Of a stretch of DNA of 64,000 bases, positions 24,557 through 37,475 are shown piece by piece. Position numbers and translations under genes: made by a program. Source of the stretch: Polyporus tsugae (Eukaryota; Basidiomycota; Agaricomycetes; Polyporales; Polyporaceae). The notes beneath the pieces are model-generated. The model searched no databases and had not been told where the DNA came from. It saw nothing but the letters and a program-made list of their open reading frames with translations. Every line of letters begins with the position of its first letter. Within the stretch, counting starts at the first letter, position 1. The DNA is taken from NCBI GenBank assembly GCA_024305745.1, contig JAHRBS010000008.1, positions 2,046,001 to 2,110,000 on the forward strand, read 5' to 3'.

Positions 24557-27191
24557 TCACATCACCACGCAATTCGAATTATCCTCGATCTTTGTAGTCG
24601 CGACGCCCATCTCCGCAAACGTCTGCGGGCCCTTCGTCGGCGGTCGGGACATGGGCGGCGGCTGTTGCTGTGGCAGTTGTGGCTGTGGCTGCTGCTGTGG
24701 TGGAGGCTGTGGAGGCTGTGGCTGCTGCTGCTGCCGCCTCATAGGCGGTGTGCCCGCAGGCCGCGGTGAGCCCGCCAGTCCCGGCCCCGCAGAGGAGAGT
24801 CGTTGCTGGTGGTGGTGTGGATGCGGCTGGCCCGCGCCGGGCGGCGGTGCGTTCGGGTACAGGCTGCTGTTGTGAGACGTCCCCCTTCCCCCGTTCGCGT
24901 ACTCGTCGACCCGGGGCAGCGGCGCAGCCTGCCCCAAGCCCGACGGCGAGCTCGTGAGTGGCGCCCCAGGGACAGGCGGAGGGGCACCGCCGCCAGGATA
25001 ACCGGCGGGCCCAGCGGGGACACGCATCGAGTTCTTGCGGATGTTGCTCACGATCTGGCTGCGCTGCGAGGCGGGCACAGGCCGCGATGAGCCTGCGGCG
25101 GCGCCTGTCGCCTCGGACCGCTGCTTCGCCTGGGTGCGCTTCCGGACGAGCTTAGAGTCCGTCAGGTTCTCGTGCTGCTCGCGCGAGAGCGCCTGGGGGG
25201 TCGGCTGTGACAACGCCTGCAGCCGCTCCGTGGCGTCCGCGTTGCCGTGTTGCGCAGCCTATGCAGTCCAGAACGAAACGCGAGAAACAAAAAAAAACAT
25301 CAGTCAGCCTCCAACGCTGACCGGAGAGACGCAGAGAAAAAGAAACGACACGCACTCGCTGGTACCACTTCCGCGCCACCTCGATGTCCCGCTGGCCACC
25401 GACGCCGACCTCCGAGTAGTACCCGAGCGCGAACTCGGCGCTCGCCAGGCCCTTGCGCGCGGCCTTCTCCGCGAACGTCCACGCGAGGTTCTCGTCCTTG
25501 TCGAACGCGCCCTCGGCCCCACACAGGAACCACTTGCTGAGCGCCATGTCCGCCTCGATCTCGCCCTGCTGGCTCGCGAGCGAGTAGTACTGCACGCTCA
25601 GGAGCGCGTCGAACGGGAATGGGGGCGCGGCGAACTCGTACGCGTGCCCGAGCTTGTACTGCGCGGGCGCGAAGTTGAGGTACGCGGCGCGCTCGAGGTG
25701 CCGCCGCGCCTCCTCGGGCGGCGTCATCCCGGGCGGGAGGACGGCCTGGAAGAGGTGCGGGGGGATCGAGACGTGCGAGAACTCGTTCAGGAGCAGGAGG
25801 CCGTAGACGTACGCGGGTTGGGGCACCTCGATCGTCGCGAGTGTCGCCGCGCGATTGAGCAGTGGCAGCGCGGCTTGTGGGTCGGCGGCGAACCCCAGCT
25901 GACCCATCAGATGCGCCATGCCGAGACGCTATGGGGTGCACAGATATTTAATCGATGGTCAGATCAGGATGTCAGTCAGTTCGCCGCAAGAGCACGGGGC
26001 ATGGGCAGACGCTTACGTAGAAACAGCTCTCGACGCCATGTTTCGTGCCGCGCTCAAAACACTCCTTCGCGTGCTGGAAGTCGCCAAAGTTCTCGTACTC
26101 CCGCCCGAGCTTGAACCACGCGGCGTGGAAGCCGGACTTGGCGGCGCGCTCGAAGTCACGGAAGGCCGTGCGGGGGTCGTGCGGGATGAACTGCGGGTAG
26201 ATGCCGGTCGAGGCGCACAAGGCGCGCATATAGACCGCCTCGGCGACGTACGGCGGCGCGGGCCCCTGCGGCTGTGCGGTGGCGATCTGGAGGATGATGG
26301 GGATCGCGACGTTGACGAGCTTCTGGAGCTCGGGGTCGTCGATCTGGGCGGGGCCCACGATCGGGTCGGTCGATGTCGGGCTGGCGCGGGCGTGGAGCTG
26401 CTGTGCGCGGTCGACGAGCGCGAGGACGTCGCGGGTCCAGACGATCTTGCGTGCGGGGTCGGCGCCGGGCTGCTGGATGGTGTTTTGCTGGACGGAGAGG
26501 ACGGCCAATGTGGGGAGGGGGGCGGTGAGGGATGGAGGGCCATCGCGCGCGCCGGAGGGTCCAGACAGCGGAGAGGAAGTACGGGGACCCAAGTTCATGT
26601 TGGCAAGAGAACCAGAGAGGGACCTGTTATGCTGGTGTCGGGGAGTGGAAGGACCGGAAGGGGCGAAAGGTTGGGGAAAAGAGAGGTTCGAGGATTGCTG
26701 AGGAGGAGTCCAGGGAGTCCAGTTGGAACCTTGAGGCGGGGGTAAAGGACTCTGAGCGCGTGAAATGGGGCGGCCTTGGGGAGGGGCGAAACCGAGAGAG
26801 TAGTCGTTGGGAGGAGGGGGAGAGACGAAGCCACCAGCGAACGAGGGCTGAGGAAAAGCGGCGTTCGAGAACGGGGGAGGCTGGATGGAGGGCAGCGACG
26901 CTTGATCATGATCATCGAGACTTTGCGCCATCTGGGAGAATGGGAGGGAGAAAAGTGGGTGAATGAGATGGAGGAGCTGGACGGCGAGGTGGTACGCACG
27001 TTCTTGGGAAGATCAGGCTGGAGCTTTTGGGGACGGGGTGCAACCAGGGGATCCTCGAAATGAGGACCAGATGAGTACTGATCGGGGTTGAAATCAGGCG
27101 GGAGCGGAGGGACGGCGGGGGGAGCAGAGCGCTGTCGATGCGGGGAGTCGTAGTCGTCGAAAGGCCGCGGGGGCACTGGTGGGGCATCCAT
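24557..27191 (-). CDS. Skt5/Chs4-type chitin synthase activator with Sel1 repeats and CaaX box
   Basis: The product is expected to activate and localise a class IV-type (yeast Chs3-like) chitin synthase at septa and growth sites. Exons in coding order: 27191-27000, 26931-26017, 25928-25356 and 25258-24557. Each is a whole number of codons (phase-0 introns of 68, 88 and 96 bp), giving 793 residues. Residues 1-200 are Pro-rich. Sel1-like repeats run from about 290 to 580, for example HAAWFKLGREYENFGDFQHA, AQYKLGHAYEFA and SAEFALGYYSEVGVGG. A basic linker and a Gln/Pro-rich low-complexity segment near 725-765 follow. The last four residues, CVVM, form a prenylation CaaX motif, as in yeast Skt5. 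Translation could also begin at the second-exon ATG (26931). Confidence 0.9.
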
Positions 27192-30100
27192 GAGGGTTGT
27201 AGAGAGTGGGCGGGGGTCAATGCGAGGATTATGAAGGAGAGCGAGAGCAATAATGTTGAGGCTGTTGTCGGCACTGACAGTGATTGCGCAGCGGGCGGGC
27301 GACCGACGAGAACGAGACAGACTGCGCAGTGGCCGTGCAATCCTCATCAGTCAATCGGCCTAAGCAGTGCTATTATTACTTGTTACCCAGATTAGTAGTA
27401 TACTCCCTACTATTACTATTCTATTAGCAATCCTGCAGTGCCGACCACAGCTTGGGTTTGCCGATTGCTTCAGCCGAGAGCTCAAGTAAACACACAAGTC
27501 TTGAAGCATGCGAGGTCTCATAGATCTCATGTCCGAGTTGTCCGAGTCAGTTCGACCCCGACCCGACCATCGCCCGACCGCCGCAATACCGTTACGCTCA
27601 GGTTGCCGCATGCATACCGCCTCGTCGACATCCATCATCCATCCCATGACCACATTACGACAGGTAGGTAACAGCAATCGTCCTCCCTCCCGGACTTGAC
27701 GATGTGCTTGAACGCGAATACCGGTGTGCCAGTTCATACTAGGGGTCAGTGGGGGTTTGTCCTGGCATGCAGCAACAAAATAATCGCTCCGGTGTGATTC
27801 CTTCGCCTTTTAACTTCAATCCCCATTCGAAAAAGAAGAACCCGTCGTCGAGGCGATGTTGCCCGAGTGATGCCGAGGCCATAGACACCGGTCCGTCCCT
27901 GTATGCTGCGCACAGACCGTTCGTGTCCGTCACGCTATCCGTCTGACTGCGCTATGTGGATTTAATGTCCAGCGGCGAGCGCACGTTGAGCGACTCGCCG
28001 AGGACGCTGCGCTTCGCCTGAGTGGTGGGGAGCTATGGCACCATGCCCTCGTGGGATACAAGTCGTGCTAAGCGTGGTATTGAATGGCGAGCGATGACAT
28101 TACCAGGTGAGGATGACGGTCGGATCCCTCTGCTTGGCGCGTGAGGAGTTGCAATCTTTGCATCCTACAAGTCGGTTCGTCAAGCGACGACACCGAACAA
28201 GATTAGGTGCTTACTTACCAGTGAACAACAGCTTTTCTCTTCCCAACGATCACAGAGGTGAGCGTAGCGACTGAGGGGTCCAAAAGCTCAATGGCTGCAT
28301 GACTGAAGACTGCTAAGAGAACGATGCAACCAAGCAGAGGGCTCGAGAGGAGCATGTCTCTTTCGCACACGCCTATCCGGCACCCAGGCTTGTTCTGCTG
28401 GATGCCTTGGTGGATACATCTCATGTTACCACGTACCCGACGGCTTCCGTGGCTTGAGCTCGTTCTAGATCTCCCCCCAGGCCGCGCGAGAACGGTACCA
28501 GCGAGACAGTTTGGAACTTGGTGCGGTGCCAGGACACACCGCAGGCCGGATGGTGAGGGGGTGTTGGTTGACAAAGTCCGCAGGCCGATGTTTGAGTATC
28601 TAACCTACACATCGCGCTAGCTGCGGTCGTGTAGTGGGCATATCTGGAACTACATATGGTTGTGAGTATCACGAATCTGAGGTACATTTATGCCTGGTGA
28701 TGCGCACCAGTGAGGCCACGATGCGGTTGGTTGTTATACGCTACTAAAGGCTCTGCTTTGGCTAGACATAAAGAGAGTGTACACATAGTGATCGAGGGTG
28801 GGGTAAGTGTACGGTGGTCGGCCTGTACATACATGTCATTGGGCTGACTAGAGTCTGCAGGAAGACTCGGACCGGGAGTAGCCAAAGTTTGTGGATATTT
28901 GGCCACCCTGCGGTCGCGGTCGGCCCAAGCCCGGTGCGCCACGCAGAGCTGCTGCTAGTAACCTTTCCACCCTGATCTGGATCCTAGGATCTCCTCCAAC
29001 TTCATGTACTGTATTCTATGCATTTTCGATGCGGGTGTTCTATCGGATACACTGTCTGAGGCATCAAGACGACTCGGAGTTTTATTTGTGCCAGCGCTCA
29101 CAATGCCTGGAACGATCAGCGGTTATTCGACAACTTGAAGCTGGTTCTTTCCGGAACACTTTCCCAGCCCGGCTCCTTATGAATAACACATCTGCTCCGA
29201 CGATCTTCAGAGAGCAGTCTAGACATGGTTCACCTTCGGTACGTGGTAGTCCGTGTTCGGATTCTATGCGATCACGCTTTTCCTAGGGAAGTCAAACAGC
29301 AAGCGGCCCTGGGTCCTTAAGCTCGTCGTGTGGGTTCCAGAGTGGCCCGTTCGTTCTCTTCCACGCCAAACCACATGTATGGATCCGAGGACGCCATAGC
29401 CCGCGGCACCTCTTTACCTCCCGTCTGAATCCTATTACCCTTCGGCGCAGAACCATATCGGACGGTGTTCGCTCGGGTGACTTCGCCATGTTCACACCTT
29501 GCAATTGGCAGTTGATCAGCTTACGCTCACTATCGTAGAGTGTCCTCGCTCATCAAGCCTTGGCCGCTATCTCACAGAGATCATCGATATCCCGCATCCG
29601 AAACAGCTGGCCAGTCTTCCAAACCACATTCAATACAAGGATCCGTTCCGCAACTGTGACACGCGCGAGACCCTTGAACGTTACTGTATCCCTTTAGGCC
29701 AGGCGAGTCCCATGTTCCGGCACGTTAAAGTGCAATATGGCTGAGATAGCTGCGGCTGACTTCGAACCTGCTTAGTTTCAGATTACCGATCCCGCCTTAA
29801 GGTCCAAAGGAGATGCGTGAAGAATACGTATACCGCACCCTGCGGCCCGATTTCAAGCGGTTTATGCCTGGGTACGACCCCTCACAGTATTGGAAGCACC
29901 GTGTCCCCGAGCCAGAGCGTTGAAATCAGTTCTTCATTCCACTCAGAAGCTATGAACTCTGAGGAAAACCTATCCAACGGCCTCGGTAAGTTTTGTAATC
30001 ACTCAGCACGATAGGAAATCGTCTGACATAGTGGCTTGATGCACCGTGGTCTACACGCTTTGGCGCATTAGTCTTGATGTCGGGTGGAAACGTGCTGGCG

Positions 30101-33100
30101 TCTGGGCACAACATGTGACAGGTCACGGTCGGCACATGTAGGCTCGAGCGGCAAGATGAGGACGAATCGACAACGTTTACTCAAGCCTGGTAGGTTTCCC
30201 AAGCCGCTTTGGTCGCGTCAAAAGTTATCGCCCTTACATGGTACTTCCCATGTAGGACACCCCGGAAGCAGTGACTAGCATCTGGCTCTGCAGCCATTCT
30301 ATGAGCTCTGATAACCCGGCTACGATGGACATCTGGATGGACGTCTTGTTGTCGTGAGTCCCCAATGTCATACATCTGGCAGTGAGGTCTAGGTCGCGCC
30401 AGCGTGGTATTTTTTCCGCCGCAAGAAGGCGCATTGTAGCGTCTTCGACGGCGTTATGGAGCTTTAGACGTTGCGTCGTGTGAGCGGTACGCTTGTGTCC
30501 CCAGTCGAGGTTTGATGGCTCAGGGCGCCGGCCGTAAGAGGGCCAAAATTCCAAAGTTCACGCGGTTAAGACCTTTTTTCCTGACAGGGAGATTGGAATG
30601 GCATCCAGCCTTGGTCATAGCGCCGTCGTCATTCAAATCCCTGACGGCCGAGGGCGCCCCCTCGGTGTCGGCGTCGTCTCTCGTCGTCTCTACCCATCCT
30701 AGATGGTGACTCATTCGCTTTCCCCGTTCTTGCTATCGATGTTTACACACTCATATCCACGTTTTGAATCTAGTATCAGCGCTTGACCAAGCTCATTTGC
30801 ACGTCATCTGCGGACGGCGTTCATCGCCATCGGCTGTTCTTCAAGCTTGCACTCATGGCCAATTCCTTACGACACCAGGCGCAAAAAAGGCTTCCGGATC
30901 ATTCATGCGCTTCATATTCTGGCTCGCATGACTTCCGTGGACGTGAACGAGGTGCGTCGCGTCCATAGTCTGTCAAAGGCGGCACGTACAACTTTGGTAA
31001 TGCGAGAGACTACTAGTCGTGCCTTCAGCACACGGGCCGCTCATATTACTACTACTAGGATCCCGGCGAGCCGCCCAGGCGGCTTCAGTGCGATATTACG
31101 GCGGAATTATAGTCCAATTTTTGGACGCGACCCGAAGAGTGGTCAATCCAGGGTTGTCGGACTCTCATGAGACTCCGCTAAATTCCCGGGACGGAACTCG
31201 AGCGGGCATGGCGGGTGACTGCTTGCCACGCTCATGGTCACCATTTGGAGGAACGTTGCGATTGAGTTTTTAAGCTATGTAAGTTCCGTCATCGACTTTT
31301 GAAATGAAAGGCTACCGTGACGTCTCTGGGGAGGAACCTGCCAATGTGGATCACTAACTCCCGCGTGTAACTTGAATGAGGGATGGTTTTGAGTTGGAGT
31401 TGAATGCGGCTGGAGTGTGACCACATTATTATGATGCATCGAATTATCGTGTTTGCCCGAAATGGTTGCTCGGCGTCGGAAGCCACTGCTGGTATGGCCA
31501 CGATTGTAGCACGTCACACTGACATACACTATCAAAATTTCAGGGCGGGGCGGTTGAGCGACCTCGCGGATCATCGATCAGGTTCCAAGTCACCAGCGAC
31601 CACCGAAGAGGGTGAGGTATTATCTTGCTCATTGGGTTCGAAGCTCATCCTTCCTATTACAGCCACGCGTCATGCTGGATTGCCTTGTGCAATGATTCCA
31701 CGTCACTGGCATAGAATTTGGCCCGGTCTGGGGACGAGGCCAGTGTGACTCTCAGAAGAGCAAACCCCATTCTCAGCGTAAGTTGCTCTGTAAGTTACCA
31801 AAATGTTGGACTCCCCGTTTTGTACATCGTCGATCGTCCTTGCGGTAGAATAGTCGTCCTATTTGGGACGACGATATTCAAGATCGCCAAGCTTGTCTGT
31901 TTTCTAACTCCATGGAAGGTAAGAATTCTACTTCATACGTCTCTGCGCCGGTCTGATAATTAATAGCGCCGACAAGGGTTGGTCGCTCACACGTGTCAGG
32001 CTGCGCCGTGTGTTTAAATAACGGTGACCGCCCATGCAGACCTCGAATTTGGACATGACTTGGTATCTCGCTCCGATCGCACCGGCGGATACCCTATGCC
32101 CTCTCACAGGCATACCTCAGTTGACCAGTTGGCCTGGGTGCGTTCCTTCGACAACCGATCTTCACCGGGAAGTGCTTAACTTTGAATCACAGGAACACGA
32201 TGTGGACATCGGCTGTTCAGTGAGCTCCGAAACCACTTCCCAGTCAAATTACGGGCCTCTGCCCTATTGCATCCGCTATCAGCATGACCGCTCAATGGGG
32301 AGCGTCTTTCGTAAATGAAGCCAGGCGGCATATCTCCTGCTCTCGCCCTCCTAGGCGCGTACCATGCTTGCGCTGATTTGGGGACTTTTGTTCAAGCACA
32401 CCTATGACAGCGCTTGTATTCAACTGTCGCTGGCGCTCGGAGACTCTGGAGTTCCGAGATCCCCATGGCAAGTTTGGCACATACTGGGAAACGAGTTAGT
32501 ATTAGGTCGGCAGCTTACATCTTGGACTTCTGCTCCAGCAGAATATCGCTGAAGGAGGCGTTGCAGATACTTAAAATGGAGCTCCCCTCTCCAGACATGC
32601 AGAAACGTGGCGCAACGATCAATGTTCAATGACATTCCTAAGGCTCAACGCACCCGCCGATGCGCTCCAAGTCCGCATGACGTTCGATATCGGCGAAGGT
32701 CTACAGTTAAGTAGGCGCAGCGATCCGGAAGGCGACATCCGACATTCACTTGGAGGCGATTAATCGATTGCTTAAAGTGCGTTCAGTTCGGACTCTTTAG
32801 GAAGCCGCACGAGTAGTGGACGAGATTTGTCTCTGGTGGCGTCGATCACGCTGTGGTCGCGACTCGGTGCGTACTCCAGGTCTCGACTGTTGCTCACGTA
32901 TCCGGACCGACACCGACGTCTCCTGTACTTTAGCTCTGCGGAGAAGACACTTGCATGCTGTGGTAAGTTATGGCATAGTGGTTGGCCACAAAGTTGCATC
33001 CGAGGGATCTCGGAAACGGTTTTGGTATCGTTCCGATCGTGGCATTTCTCGGAAACGATTTAGAGACCATGGTCCGATCGAACGTCGTGCGCCTCGACCT

Positions 33101-33616
33101 TGCAATGCATGCTGATGCTAATCTTCCCAGATCTTTCGTTGGTCGTTGGTCGTTGGTGACCTCATTGGATATCCACATGAAGGTCACACACCGGCGACGA
33201 TCTGGACGGCACGGCTCGTGTCGGCATAACTTCCTCCAGCACCACTCCCAGCCTCGTGGCCGCCCTGAATGCTTCCCCTCTTCTCGACCACAGTGCTGGT
33301 GGTCGCGCTGGCGGTGGACTTTTCTCTCGCCATCTAGGCTACACGAATGGTGCTAAGGTCTCCGTCCATTTGGTCTGATCGAACGGCTGCGCATGTTCAA
33401 GTTGACATTGAGTCTCCTGACCTCCGATAACGGAGTCTCAACCGAGTCCCAGTCTCCAGACTGCCGCTTCGAAATCCTAGGACAGCCATGACCTTCAACA
33501 CTGCCTTGACAACGTGGCACCATTCCCTCTCCCGAGCGCTCTCACTTGCACTATATTACGGTAGGCAAAGGACCGTCCTAAAAGCACTGGCCCCTCCGTC
33601 GTCCAAATTACTCACA
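27192..33616. other. 6.4-kb gene-poor region
   Basis: No gene is supported between the Skt5 start and the F-box gene. The sequence is less GC-rich than its neighbours. Open frames are short and two-sided, with no recognisable motif. Small local features include an inverted pair tacatgg/ccatgta near 30235-30252, a triple gttggtc repeat near 33143-33163, and a repeated ctcggaaacg near 33010 and 33048. The first several hundred bases should include the Skt5 promoter. Confidence 0.5.
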
Positions 33617-34811
33617 ATGCGCTCTCCTTTACCCCAGAACGTCGTTAAGACTATCATCGCCTTCGTCGACGATCGTTCGACGCTCTACCACTGCGCTCTC
33701 ACTTGCCGTGGGTTGCTCCCGGCTAGTCGTCTAAACCTCCTCTACGATGTTGCAATCAACCCAACCAGGTTCAACCATCTGGCGAGTATGGCCAGCGTGG
33801 CATTCCTGGCCCCTTATTTTTATTCATTACAACTATTTGATGATGAGAGGCAGCCTTGGATTCACACTTTCTTCGACAGATTCTCCATAATTCTCTTCCA
33901 TATCCGCTATCTCGTTCTGATACACCTACAAGGCCAAAGGCATCCCGTCGTTCCTAGCGATATTTTACCCCGCCATCGTTACACCTCCCTCAGGACGTTG
34001 ACGATATCGAACGGGACCTTCGACTCCTTCGCACATTTTCAAAACCTCGTCAACGCCTTTCCACAAGTATCCAGGCTTATGGTCGAAGGAGTGGAGTGGA
34101 GTCCGCTTTGTTCCACTTCCGGAGGGATGGAGTCTCGAGGCCCTCTTCTTGAGCAGCTCTGGTTCAACTCGCGAAATGACGGTGAAGTGACGATGCTTGT
34201 GGACTGGATCCTACGCACCCCTTCTGCTCTCACCATTCGCGACCTGAACGTTGGCAGCAGAAGCGTTCTGAGCGCACATGACTTTCCTGCGGTTCAGAGG
34301 CTGACTGACAGTCTGGGCCAGTCTTTGGAACACTTTGAAGTGTCGCTTCGCCACTGGAGCCAAAGTAAGTTCTCGTCTTCGAACTGCCAGACCCACCTAA
34401 TGTCCGGTCATCTCCGCAGACAGCGGGATGGATTTGTCACGAAACACGTGTCTTCAGACCTTGTACGTCAGGGACGTCGACGCTAGGGCTTGGGAAAACC
34501 TCCTGCTCTTGCTGGGTCACCGAGTCTCCCCTGCCGCTCTCACACACCTCTCGTTCGACCTCCATGTCCCCACTCTAGAAGACTTCCACACTTTTCAGGC
34601 TTGCTTCCAGGCTGGACTGGACGGTGTCTTGGCGCAGAAGGACTTCTTTCAGCTGCAGGGGTTCACGGTATGGTTGCGCGCGGCCCCTCCCTCTATGACG
34701 CCTCTGGAGCTGGTTAAGGCGATGGAGCTCTGCATGCCTGCCTTTCCGTCTGGATGCCTCTATCAAGTCAAGCCTTGGTGGGACCTAGGTTTAGGAAGGC
34801 GCTCCGATTAA
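33617..34811 (+). CDS. F-box-like protein
   Basis: The predicted product is a 379-residue protein of the mushroom-expanded F-box type, presumably a substrate receptor for an SCF ubiquitin ligase. Exons are 33617-34364 and 34420-34811, joined by a 55-bp phase-1 intron (donor gtaagt, acceptor ccgcag). The N-terminus, MRSPLPQNVVKTIIAFVDD followed by LYHCALTCRGLLPASR, fits the helix pattern of an F-box of this lineage. The rest has scattered LRR-like segments (LRTLTISNG, LTHLSFDLH). The ATG at 33617 is chosen because the F-box then lies at the N-terminus. An in-frame ATG at 33488 would add 43 residues. The specific target cannot be told from sequence. Confidence 0.72.
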
Positions 34812-35156
34812 CCTTTTCCCCCGCGCCCCTCTGAACACCATCTCTCGTGCGTCCTACCCCGGCAGTTGTGGGTCCAGGTTTTCTCTCTTCTGCGGCAACG
34901 CGTCCGCTTGTTGCCACGGAAACGAACACAACGGCTTTGTCCTCCACCGTGGATCTATCAGCCATCATACCACATTCACGTCACCGCAGCTACCGACTCT
35001 CGTGCATCCCCTCTGCAAGTTGCTACGTGGACTACTCCAACCCGTCTGATTCGCGTTCCTTCTCAAATTTCCCCAAATTCCACGGCAGTGAATCTATTTG
35101 ATCGTCACTTTCCGCACTCTCTTCTAATGCCTCCGCTCCGTGCGACACTAGCACCA
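34812..35156. other. short intergenic region between convergent genes
   Basis: These 345 bp lie between the stops of the F-box gene and the M28 peptidase gene. They are pyrimidine-rich and presumably hold both 3' UTRs. Nothing else is seen. Confidence 0.5.
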
Positions 35157-36715
35157 TTACCCACTCGGGAAGGGGAACGCAGCCGGACTGCGATACCCAT
35201 TCGTCCCCACCGCGCGCACGCCAAACACCACATTGTCCTTTGACAACAGCACCGTCACCCTGTCCACCAGCCCCACCGGGATCACGTTCGTCCATGACGC
35301 CGCATCCGTCGCCCGCCACACTACCTCGTACCCCGCCAGCCCCTCATCCTGCCCTATCTCCCATAGGAGCGTGCTGTTGTTCGTCAGCACCGACTTGTCG
35401 ATCGTGACGTTCTTCGGCGTGCCGGGGGCTTGCGCGAGCGACCAGAGCGCGGCGCCGTTCACGCGCGCGGCGCGCGCGATGAAGTCAAAGTCGCAGAACT
35501 CGATGAGGTCCCCGAACTGCTCCCCCGTCGCCGCGTCGACGCGCACGTCCTGGTGCTGGTGCGCGAAGTTCTCGTGCGGCTCGGTGAAGCGCGCCGCCGG
35601 GAACCCGCGCTCAAGGAACGGCTCGTGGTCGCCCCCGCGCAGGAAGCGGTCTTCGCGGTAGATCACGCGCACTGCACGCGAGGTGTCAGTGCCGGGTGCG
35701 GGAGTGGACACGGGGTGGCACACGTACCGTTCATGCCCGTGGCGTCGTTGGTCGCGACTTCGTTGACGAACCTCGCGAGCTCGCGCGCCGGGCTGTCGTT
35801 CTCGCCTCCGATGGACTCGCGCGTCGCGGTCTGCTTCGCGGTCTCCGTCGTCGGCATCCCCTGGGCGAAGAGGCGGATGCTGAACGGGTCGACCGTGCCG
35901 TCATCCGCCTTCGCGCTTCCGACGATGTCGTTGGTGAACATCCCCTGCACGTCCGCCCCCGCATCGGCCAGCGTCTGCGCGAGGAAGTCCGCGCCGAAGA
36001 GCCCCTGCTCCTCCCCTGCCACGGCCCCCAGCACGATCGTCGCAGGGGGCGGCGGTCGCTGGACCATGACGCGCAAGAGCTCCATGACGACTGCGACGCC
36101 CGACGCGTCGTCGTCGGCGCCCGGGGCGTCGTCCGTAAAGTTGTCGATGTCCGTCACGCGCGAGTCGTAGTGGCCCGTGATGACGTACACCCTGTCCGGG
36201 TCGGACGCACCGCGGATCGTCCCGACGACGTCGCTGATGTTCACCGCGAAGAGGATGCTGCCCGTTGGCTGCTGGATGTAGCTCGGCATGGAGACCGTCG
36301 CGTTCGTGCCCGCGGCCGCGCCTGCCACGATGGAGCGGAACTCGGCCGCGAGCCAGTCGCGCGCGGCGCCGATCCCGCGCACGGCGTCCGTCTGGTTGGA
36401 CAGCGTGTGGCGTGTGCCGAAGGAGACGAGTTTGGTGATGGTCGCGTTAATGCGCGCGGGGTCGATCTCGGCGAGCATGCTTCGCAACTCGGTAGTGGGA
36501 GCCTGCGGGACGAGGGCACTCCCAGGGCCCTTCGGCCAGGCATCGGTGGAACCACATTGGCGGGCGAAGAGTGGAGTCACTTGGGACACTGGAGAAGCGG
36601 GGGAGTTCGTGCGGTGGAGCGAGGCTGCGTGCGTGTTCGAGCAGGAAAGTACGATGATGGCGAGAAGGAGAAGCCCTCTCGCTGTTTGAGCCAGTCGGAA
36701 CGATCCAGGGAGCAT
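35157..36715 (-). CDS. secreted M28-family zinc aminopeptidase with FN3-like C-terminal domain
   Basis: The product is a predicted extracellular metallo-exopeptidase releasing N-terminal residues from peptides. Exons in coding order are 36715-35728 and 35671-35157, joined by a 56-bp phase-1 intron (gtacgt/gtgcag), giving 500 residues. Residues 1-30 are a signal peptide with a leucine-rich core. The M28 co-catalytic site is intact: GHYDSR (His182), GADDDASG (Asp near 202), GEEQG (Glu235 and Glu236), TNDIVG (Asp263) and a terminal His in EPHENFAHQH (362-369). About residues 410-495 have the strand pattern and ending of a fibronectin type III-like domain (TLLWEIGQDEGLAGYEVVW). Several N-x-S/T sequons fit a secreted protein. 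Substrate preference cannot be judged. Confidence 0.9.
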
Positions 36716-37475
36716 TGTGGTCGATGGCCGGGTGATGTGGACATTCTCTTGATGTTGTGTGGTTTTATCTATTGCGAACTGGTCACGTTTTGCCTCGCCT
36801 GAACTTGTGCAGTGTTGGCGCGGATGATGCGGATATGCGGTCGACTGAAGACCTCCGGTGCCCTAAGTCCTGTGTGCCTTTCAGTGAGAAGGGAGCATAT
36901 GGTTTCTGTCATGATAGTGCATCGTGCGGTCCAAGACTTACTTCCGTACCCCGTTATAGATAGACGACACTCCTCCGCGTCAGTCATGGGATGGTTCAAG
37001 GAAGCGTCGTGGGTGTTCATGGCTAAGTTCATCCTCGCGCACTTCCCAAGGATCTGATCGGTGGCTGTTTGGCAGATATAGCCTACTTTCTAGAGCTCTT
37101 CAATTGCATCGAAAAAGCCGCCAATCGGAATGCTAATCCCCTAGTTCAGTTCTAATATTGCCATACAATATGTATGAGGCTCAATACGTACCTGCGGAGA
37201 AACCGGGCTAGTAATGCGGAGATCAACACAGCATATCGCATCCGATGAGAGTATGCTGGTCGGGTGGTGTGGTTGGACGAGTTCTCGGCATGAGTCAGGT
37301 GGCGAGTCCGTGGTCGACAATCTGGGAGGTTTGAGTCCTGTCGCCCACTTGCATGCCAGTGAATCTAGTAGAAGTCTACCAAGTGATATCCATCAGCGAC
37401 GGAGAATGCACGGCTAGTGAGACATTACCGTGGGGACTAACCTCAGCTGCAGTGCCAAAGTAGCGACAGACCCGG
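36716..37475. other. intergenic region, likely divergent promoters
   Basis: These 760 bp lie between the starts of the divergent peptidase and orphan genes. The sequence is moderately AT-rich. No frame with support was found and no clear TATA box was assigned. Confidence 0.45.

Noticed and set aside
24651..24875. Cys/Gly-rich plus-strand frame resembling a small cysteine-rich protein
   Set aside because: It is the antisense of the Gln/Pro-rich codons of the Skt5 gene.
33488..33616. 43-codon N-terminal extension of the F-box gene from an upstream ATG
   Set aside because: The extension has no F-box-family features and would push the F-box away from the N-terminus; kept only as an alternative start.
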